Under the pieces are notes generated by a model, which saw nothing but the letters and a program-made list of their open reading frames with translations, searched no databases and was not told where the DNA came from. From assembly GCA_965153455.1 (NCBI GenBank), contig OZ234501.1, positions 3,410,001 to 3,474,000 on the forward strand: DNA of 64,000 nucleotides. Reading direction: 5' to 3'. The DNA is from Sphagnum compactum. Taxonomy: Eukaryota; Bryophyta; Sphagnopsida; Sphagnales. Positions 56,641 to 64,000 of the stretch are shown in pieces (position 1 is the first letter of the stretch; every line of letters starts with the position of its first letter). The position numbers were made by a program, and so were the translations under genes.

Positions 56641-58080
56641 AGAAGCCAATTAATGAAATAAATCTCACATCAGTTTTAAAGTTAGATAACAAAAGACGCT
56701 AGTATACCAGGAATTAAATTTGAAGCTAAGATGAATAATTGGAACTCGAATTCAACGCAAGAAACAGAAGTATAAAACCATACAAATAGTAAAATGCAAG
56801 GACGAGTAACAATCTCTAATGAAAGACAACAATGTGAATGGAATAAAAAAACCTATATTGGCAAAATGCATGTATTTTTCCCCTCGCATAAATTTGAGTG
56901 ATATAACTGACAATGCAATAATAAGAATAAAACTAACAACAAAAAATAAATAAAAGATACCAATACAAAACATACAACAAACCTAACATTGCAGCAAGGG
57001 CGAAATTGAAAAGTTACATAAATATGCAAGGAAAATAATGAGCTTAATGATAATAATGAAACTAAAGCATTGCGGGTGATACAAATTTAAGTGAGGACCT
57101 ATTTCTTAGAGCAATACACCATCGTCAATCAATCCATCCCCCAATAATTGAACTGCAATCACAAATTCATGTTTGGAAATATGATCAACATAATAATAGG
57201 AACGATCTGGAAAAAAAAATTTATGACATCATTGTTTAGGAGAATTTGACACTGCATTGAGCCCAATTCAATAGGAAAACAAATTGTGGTACGTGTCCAA
57301 AATTAATGGATGCGTCTCTAAACAAATTCCAAATTATTAGACTTTTTATACATACCAGATTATGGCCACTAAGACCATTGTCCCAAGCCAGAACCATGAT
57401 CCAATGGAATCGTGTAATCCCACTGGTGAAAGCATAGGAATGGTCCCAAGGTATTTAGACATAGTCTAGGACGAATTTGAATCAAATTAATAAAGAGCAT
57501 AATTGGTGTGAGCTAGGTGGGTAGCCACATGCGCTAGAAAAAATATATTATAATAAAGTTGAAGGCATGGAAAACTTACGTTTAGGGTAGATTACAAGCC
57601 AGCTCATTTTGTATTATTATTTATCATTTCCCTTTATATGGGGGTGCACGGGTGAACTGCAGAACATAGCATAATAAAAAATGAAGGCCAACAATACCAT
57701 AGATTGGAATATTTTGAAAATTACAACAATCTGAGATGCCACATGCAGAAAATGTTAGTGTCGTCTTGGAGTAAGAGGTTATGCAATTAAAAATAAACAA
57801 GGAGCGAAAATAATAATTACAGGAAGGAATGAATAATCTAATTTGCCATGAAACTAGAAGATGTCCAACAATTATTAAAATAACAAAAAGTTACAAAAAC
57901 ATTTAACACTAATTGGAGTAAATAACATCATAAAAGTTATGGATATCAACAAGCAAGAAATCTTGAAAAACATAGGTTGGATTTGGAAAATATGAAGAAT
58001 CTAACAGTGTGGAATCATATCATTAATCAACAATAGAACAATCCAACTAGTCCTTCTAGAGTGTCATATCAAATCAAACA
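56641..58080. other. AT-rich sequence without genes
   Basis: No motif on either strand; frames under 75 codons. Confidence 0.5.
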
Positions 58081-58084
58081 AACA

Positions 58085-59240
58085 TCAAAATTCCGCGTAG
58101 GTGATTGCATTTTGGTGGCATGGAGTGCTAGGAGACAGGGGAGGCAATTTGAACATAATGTCACCATTGAATGTCATGGGCAGAAATAAGACAACTAGAA
58201 TTGTAATTTTGTCGTAGTCCAAATTACGTAACTCATTAGACACATGTTTCGTTATTGACATTACATGCATACAATCAATAACTGATTATATTGACATGAT
58301 TGATGTGGCTCCAATGTTGGCTAACAGAGCACAACTTCCAAAGGACCAGATAGACTAAGGCCAAACCACACTACTAAACTTTGTACTAGGGATGGCAAGC
58401 CTTCTTTAAATGAAGAATCCTTCATGTGCCTGCACCAAGATTTAAAACTTGTCGCCAAATTTCAGAAAATGTTTGGCAAATTAAAAAACTTACTCAAAAA
58501 CAAAAAACCATTATTTTAAAGCTTAAAAAAAAAACAAATAAAAAAAAATCTGGCTTTTGCAAGCAATTACAAACTATACAAAAATTGTCCCTCTTTTATG
58601 AAAAATTACCCATTAAAAAAATGCAAAAATCTAAAACGCAAATTTATCTAGATAAAAAAACAGTTTGTTACTCGATATAGAAAAAAGATTGGACGTTATT
58701 TTGGTTCCTAAGTGTCTGCTATATCTTAGCAAACCATATTCGACCAAGTCTTCTAGCCAGGCTCCCACAAATCCCAAATGAAATTCGTTCAAAAATATGA
58801 AGAAAAAAGGACAAGTCAATGAATGCGGATGAAGGAACAGTGTTCAAAGTATGGAATTTGGCATCAATATCAAAAATGTCTTTTGTTTTGTTGCATCTCG
58901 AAATCGTAGCTTTTACCATAGATGCTATTATTCTTAGCGTCAAGATGGTTTCCTGGGAATGAACAAAGACGTTGACACCCACAACCCTATAACGTCCAGA
59001 GCTCACCACCAATTCCTAACCTTGAACTGCAGTAGTGGGCATTTGATATCCTGAATTAGAGACATTGTTATTTACATCATATGCAACATCCTTGGAGATT
59101 TGCAATGATCTAGGCTAAAAACTAAACATAGAACACAAGCATTTTTTAGACAGCATAATAGTAGTAGTTCCATCTACTAAAATGGTGAGTTTTGGTTGAC
59201 CATCAACACGAAAAGTTGCCATACTAACATGCGGTGTAAC
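58085..59240 (-). pseudogene. Unrecognised coding-like segment, copy 2
   Basis: Minus strand from 59230: MATFRVDGQPKLTILVDG, SLQISKDVAYDVNNN, VVSSGRYRVVGVNVFVHSQE, ILTLRIIASMVKATISRCNK, IFERISFGICGSLARRL; later NLDYDKITILVVLFLPMTFN and GDIMFKLPP. Copy 1 has the same first and last blocks with the middle shortened. Stops and an A-rich insertion (58480-58690) interrupt it. Family unknown. Confidence 0.45.
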
Positions 59241-59429
59241 GTCATACCCCCTTTTGTGCCTTTAGATCCTAGTTTGTATCCAGCATACCCAATTGGAACA
59301 AAAGGATTTGATCTTTCGATCTTTATGAATTATATAGGTTAGGTACCCAGGTTCACAGTACTTGAAAAACTTATTGTACCACCTACATTTACACCACATA
59401 TTGTTGGAAATTAGTTTCATATAGTGGTT

Positions 59430-60417
59430 TAGCCAGTAATCAGCATGGACAAAAAACCTATTCAACAACTTGTTACTACATCAGTATTAACCATATACAT
59501 GTTAATACCAGTTTACCAACTTATGTATTTAGAAGTTCTGCTCACCAACCACAAGGACAACCTAGAAACTCACCTGGAGGAAGTTCATTCGAAGGAGATT
59601 CACTTAGAGAACCACCTTTCAATCCCCCTATTGGATCATTCTGATGGCCAACACTTGATCCACGCATATTTATACCACCATGATATCAACAACATGTTGT
59701 ACAACCTGTACCAAAATTAGCAATCAAGCTACCATATAGAAAGTTACAATATCCAACATGTCAAGGACATTGATCTAGATGCTCACATATTTAGAGTGTT
59801 CAAGATGGCCATTAAAGTTAATGGAGGATGTTAACATCATCAACATGTTTGGTTTTATTCTTAGAGATAGTATATTTGAATGGGGTGAAAACTTTGTTCA
59901 AGACCATCCAAATTGCACTTTTGAAGAGTCGAAACAAGCATTTTGCAAGTGACTCATAACTATGAAAAATGAGGAAGAGGTCTATATGCAATTGCAAAAC
60001 ATACAACAATAAATTGTTAAACCTGTTGAAGTTTACTATGAACGCCTATTGAAACTAACAAATTATTTATAGGTTGAAGTAATAGATGTTTTCCTCACCA
60101 CTATTTTTAGAGTAGGTTTATTACCTTACCTAAGATTAATAACTGCAAGTATGAAGAAAGATACCTTGATTGAACATAAGGAAGCTGCTGTAGTATGTGA
60201 AGAAAGTGGACTTGTTAATTTGAGTTATAATGTTTAATTAACCACACTAGAGGCTAATACAATAGCCAAACCAGTAATACCTATTGTTACAGCTAATTAG
60301 CATCAATTGTGGTAAAATAGGTCACACACTTGAGACCTGTCATAATAGGAAAAGAAAGGTACTAGTTGTACCAACTGCCACGATCAAGTGTATAGAACTT
60401 GTAACAGAAACTAAAAC
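59430..60417 (+). pseudogene. Gypsy gag relic with zinc knuckle, cut by a CACTA end
   Basis: Plus-strand frames give HIFRVFKMAIKVNG, DIINMFGFILRDSIFEWGEN, FVQDHPNCTFEES and EVYMQLQNIQQ (gag core), then SINCGKIGHTLETCHNRKRK, a CCHC knuckle whose first cysteine is serine. Similarity stops at 60417, where CACTACTACA begins. Stops are frequent. Confidence 0.75.
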
Positions 60418-60429
60418 CACTACTACATA

Positions 60430-60960
60430 TTGTGCCCTTTTGCGAAGGGCCAAACAAAAAATCTAAAGGTTTTGCGAAAGAAAAACAAAAAACCTGAAGG
60501 GTTTGCGAAGGAAAAAAAATTTGCCAAATTTGCTATGCGTTCCGCATCGCAACTTGTGGCGCACCATTCATCGCAAATTTAGAATGAACCTTTAATCATC
60601 GCAGCACTTTTGCGAGATACACAACAAACAAAACTTTGCGATCCGCTCAATCTCTGTCCACCGTAGTGAAATTCCACCCTTCGCAACGTTTAATCATACT
60701 CAAAACATCGCAACCTTTACAATACACAGAGTATCGCTACAGACTTTGAGATCCACAACACATCGCAACGTGCGGTATGTGGCGCCTCGCAGTTTGCGTT
60801 TCAATATGTATCGCAAACCTCATCACAAATTTTTACAAAACTTTCCGGTGGTGGACGTATCGCAAGGTGCGATGTGAGTTAGCTCGCAAAGTAGTGAAAG
60901 GGTTACTGGAGAAGGAAGTTTCGCAAAAGGGTTTCGCAATGTCATCTGATTCTCAAAACG
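60430..60960. repeat. CACTA subterminal repeat array (TTGCGA/TCGCAA)
   Basis: About 19 copies of the hexamer in both orientations, often extended to TTTTGCGAA or ATCGCAAC. In characterised CACTA elements such arrays are bound by the accessory transposase (TNPA type). Confidence 0.85.
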
Positions 60961-61208
60961 CCATAAAAAAATAAAAAATCTTTTAGACCAAATGGAAGCT
61001 ATACATCCACTTAACCATTATTATAATCTATGTTGCCTTAGTAGACTGAGTGAAAATATCAATAAAGTACGCATAGCAGTGCTCCTATTCTTGAAAATAA
61101 AATTACACAATGGAGTAGAATAGGCAGAAAATGACACAATGAACATTGTGCAGTAATATAGAATCACAAGCCTCAATGGCAATTTGCATAAAATTAATGA
61201 GTAGTACA

Positions 61209-64000
61209 TTATACGTGGTCATCATCCACCTCAGAGGTTGTAAACACAACCTCTGGTTTCTCACCTAGAATAGAACGGGACCGTGGCACATATGTGACAA
61301 CAAGTGACCACTCCTCTGGGTTTGGGGGATAAGGAAGATAAAAACATTGTTCTACATGACTGGGAAAAGTAAATGGCTCTGAAGTTTGCCAATGAGATGG
61401 CTGATAACTGGTGGCAGATGTCTTTAACCATGTGTGTCCGCACTCATCCTGAACTACAGTGCAATTTGCACCAGCAAGGTTCACTTTAAACCACTTGCAC
61501 TTAAACACATACTCTTCAAACTTTGAATGTGCATCATAAGATACCACCAAGATCTCTTCCAGCTTTCCATAATGTGGCACAATATCTCGAACAATATTCC
61601 TGTCATGCCGACTGCTTCTAGAGTCCTGAATGAATTGCCCTTGAACTCCACAGTCAAAGGTGCGGCCCCTTTTTTCATCCAAACTGGAAATCCTGAAATT
61701 AATATTGTGTTAGGCATTGTGAGTCCTAAACTTATATGATAATAGAAACTTCATGCCCATAAAAATCATCCTAGAACATTCTAAAAAACTTGTCTGGAAT
61801 ATGAAGATGAATTAATATGCCTAATGAAATAGAAAAAATGAATACCTGAAATGTCTTCCTTGTGTCCACATTGCTGAACGTGTTGTCACAACTCTCAGTG
61901 GTCCATGAACCATGGTGCGAACATCATGTGTGATCTCTGGAAAACATGCTATACTTTCTCCTTGTGCCAACAATTGATCCACTTCAACCAACTTCTCTTT
62001 CATGTACTTATGAAACGTAGGAAAAATCCTTGATCTCCCACTCATACTTTTGGCATTCTCGTAGAAGTTCCTCCACTCTTCCATGACATTGCTATTATTC
62101 AACATGAATGTGGTCAGCTGAATTAACTCTGTAGGTAATAACATACGTGTTTTGATGGCACCAGTCAAACGGTCTTCCTCCTCTTCTCTTTCCTCCATCC
62201 AGACATGAAGACATGATGGATCTATAGTGGCCAAGATGTTGGTGCAATAAAACATGCTCTCTGCTGCCAAGTGTCCTGCTGCCATGCTTCCCTCCATTCG
62301 TGCATGGTTACGGACATAAACTTTTAATACTGCCATATATCTTTCAAGCCAATACATCCACCGACAATGCACAGGACCAGCAATGGCTATCTCATCCACA
62401 AGGTGAACTAGTAAATGCACTTGACAATCAAATAATGATGGAGGGAAGGCCTTTTCCAACTTGCATACCACCTCTGTTGCTATTACCCTCATTCTTGGAA
62501 TCTCCTCTACAAATAACTCCTTTGAGCATACCCATCTCAACAGATATCCCAATGACCAAAGAGCATCTTGTACTTTTGCACTAGCTAAGCCTATTATTGC
62601 CACAGGCAATATGTGTTGCAGTAAACGATGATAGTCATGTGTCTTGAAATACCTTGGCCATTTGTGGTCATCGTCCCTACCAAAAGCTTTTTGAAGATTA
62701 GCTCCATAACCTGCAACAAGGTACCATAAAATTATACAAAAGTATTCTAGACATCCAACAGATAACATTCTATACTTCAAACTCTTTTTCCAGTATAAGG
62801 CATACAGATTTAAATATAAATAAAAGCAATAGAGTACTTCTAAATTCAACCCTTGCCATCAAAGTTCAAACCTGTAGGGAATCGCATCTCTCCTATGCGA
62901 TTTCGAAAGTCTCTTCTTTCTTGTGTAGTAAGTGTCCATGGAGCTGATGGTCGCTGCTCAATACCTGTGTTAGGATCAACAATAATCCACACATCGGGAT
63001 GCCTCTCAAAATCCTTACAGGCCTCCCTAAAGTTACTGTCCTTCTCTCCATAGAGCTGTTTTATGATAGCCTTTCCCACATTTCCCTCAATGTGCATGGG
63101 GTCCAAGAGATGACGTATTTTCAGCTCACCCCAGTAAGGCAAGCTGTTGAGTATACCCCACCTTGTCAATCCACTACCCTCAAACACCATAGAATCATTT
63201 AGGTCAATAACTCTATTGGCCACATCCCTCCAATATGCAAAAGTGGTAGCTTCTGGAATATCACGCTCATCACCATAAGGCATGTCAAAAGATGAAAATA
63301 AAAGTGGGTCTGATCTCATATCATGTCCCAGTGGAAGAAACTTTGTATGGCCAAGGTAAACAATTTTGCGAAGATGGCTTGAGTATTTAGCCATGTCCTC
63401 GAAACTTGGGCCACATGTAGAGCAGGCCTTGTAGCCTTGAGTTTGCAGCCCACTTACAAAACCAAACCTTGATTGTAGAAGAACGGAATATTAGAACAAC
63501 AAATAATCACAAAACAGAATAATAAAGAAATATATAGAGGCATGTGCATGATTTCTTACCAGGATAATCATGCATTGTCCACATGCAGATTGCCCTCAAC
63601 TTGAATACATGTGGTATTCCTCCAGTGGTCTTCCTCCCATCATATGCCCATACTCCATCCCACAATGTTTTGAGCTCATCGACCACTAGTGCTAAGTAGG
63701 TGTCTAGGTTTTTCACCTTACTTGGCCCTGGGATAATAAGAGAAAGCAACAAAAATCTTTTTTTCATAGACAACCACGGAGGAAGGTTGTAATTCATGAC
63801 AACAACTGGCCAAACAGAGGTAGGTCGTCCCTTTCCTCCAAGTGAATGTGGACTAACACCATCTGATGCTAACCCCAACCTCACATGCCTAGGGTCATGC
63901 TCAAACTCTGGCCATGTTGACTCCACATGCTTGTGAGCAGGAGAGTCAACCAGTAACCTCATAACATCAGGCTCTGATCGATGTTCCTTATGCCAAACCA
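61209..64000 (-). CDS. TNP2-type CACTA transposase, four visible exons, N-terminus outside window
   Basis: Exons (minus): 63560->64000, about 62872-63467, 61846-62710, 61209-61692. TNP2 cuts and pastes CACTA elements. First visible exon: VRLGLASDGVSPHS (catalytic Asp), VWPVVVMNYNLPPWLSMKK, ILPG-like IIPGPSKVKNLDTYL, GVWAYDG. Second: GLQTQGYKACSTCG, GHTKFLPLGHDMR, HLLDPMHIEGNVGKA (Asp). Third: DUF4218-like FPPSLFDCQVHLLVHLVDE, GPVHCRWMYWLERYMAVLK, YVRNHARMEGSMA. Fourth: DUF4216-like HYGKLEEILVVSYD, EEYVFKCKWFKVN, and stop at 61209. Introns 61693-61845 and 62711-62871 are clean GT-AG in phase. Intron 63468-63559 has GT-AG ends but joins one base out of frame, so there may be a frameshift or another splice choice. 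Confidence 0.87.

Larger units (their letters stand above)
60418..64000 (-). mobile_element. CACTA (En/Spm) transposon with TNP2 transposase, right end outside window
   Basis: The left terminus is CACTACTACATATTGTGCCC at 60418, inside a gag relic. The subterminal 530 bases hold about 19 TTGCGA/TCGCAA words. The transposase gene follows on the minus strand (61209 to beyond 64000), so the terminus seen is the 3' end of the element. Low decay of the coding exons makes this the youngest-looking DNA transposon in the window. Confidence 0.85.

Noticed and set aside
1-64000. tRNA, rRNA or microRNA genes
   Set aside because: No cloverleaf, rRNA segment or convincing miRNA precursor was noticed; a covariance-model search would be needed to exclude small RNAs.

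Overview
This is nuclear DNA of a land plant. The evidence is a six-exon caleosin gene, a four-exon gene for ribosomal protein eL27, canonical GT-AG introns, and plant-type transposons: LTR elements primed by initiator-methionine tRNA, a TNP2-type CACTA transposase with DUF4218/DUF4216-like parts, hAT and Helitron relics. The species cannot be named from this window. About 4% of the window is host exon and intron; nearly everything else is transposon, transposon relic or AT-rich decayed sequence. Layout. 1-6482: a minus-strand Ty3/gypsy chromovirus (element 1), running off the left edge, carrying a 2.3-kb TG...CA insertion (1245-3571, target duplication GATCC) that looks like a solo LTR with its own promoter, minisatellite and a broken small ORF. 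6483-12074: a plus-strand copy of the same chromovirus family (element 2) that starts in mid-gag exactly where the LTR of element 1 stops, so element 1 appears to have inserted into its own relative. 12075-18540: a decayed CACTA transposase fragment, a decayed Helitron Rep fragment and unrecognised repeats. 18540-21288 (minus): caleosin, with ABRE, RY and TATA motifs upstream at 21570-21785. 21900-33400: AT-rich sequence with Copia and gypsy scraps, a candidate foldback element (24005-24650), diverged repeats, and a small family of Copia-like LTRs around a gag fragment (29970-32465). 33400-36130: decayed gypsy gag followed by coiled-coil-like sequence. 36133-43196: a solo gypsy-type LTR split by a complete Copia element (36485-42625, 314-bp LTRs, target duplication AACTT). 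44078-49130: an LTR candidate, then a minus-strand gypsy pol relic split by a non-autonomous CACTA-like element (45932-48207) that contains a 92-bp perfect palindrome. 49130-50420: degenerate tandem repeats. 51939-53560 (minus): eL27. 54280-56250: hAT relic, then gypsy RNase H/integrase relic. 56230-59240: two diverged copies of an unrecognised coding-like segment. 59430-60417: gypsy gag relic interrupted by the terminus of a CACTA element (60418 to the right edge), whose TNP2 transposase exons on the minus strand are nearly intact. How it works together: there is no operon logic. The two host genes are isolated islands; their splice sites and domains can be read directly, with one exception: the third caleosin intron appears to end in AA instead of AG. 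The mobile elements form nested insertions whose order can be read: gypsy LTR then Copia; gypsy pol then CACTA; gypsy gag then CACTA; chromovirus then chromovirus then solo LTR. All coordinates come from reading the sequence; no alignment or database search was run.
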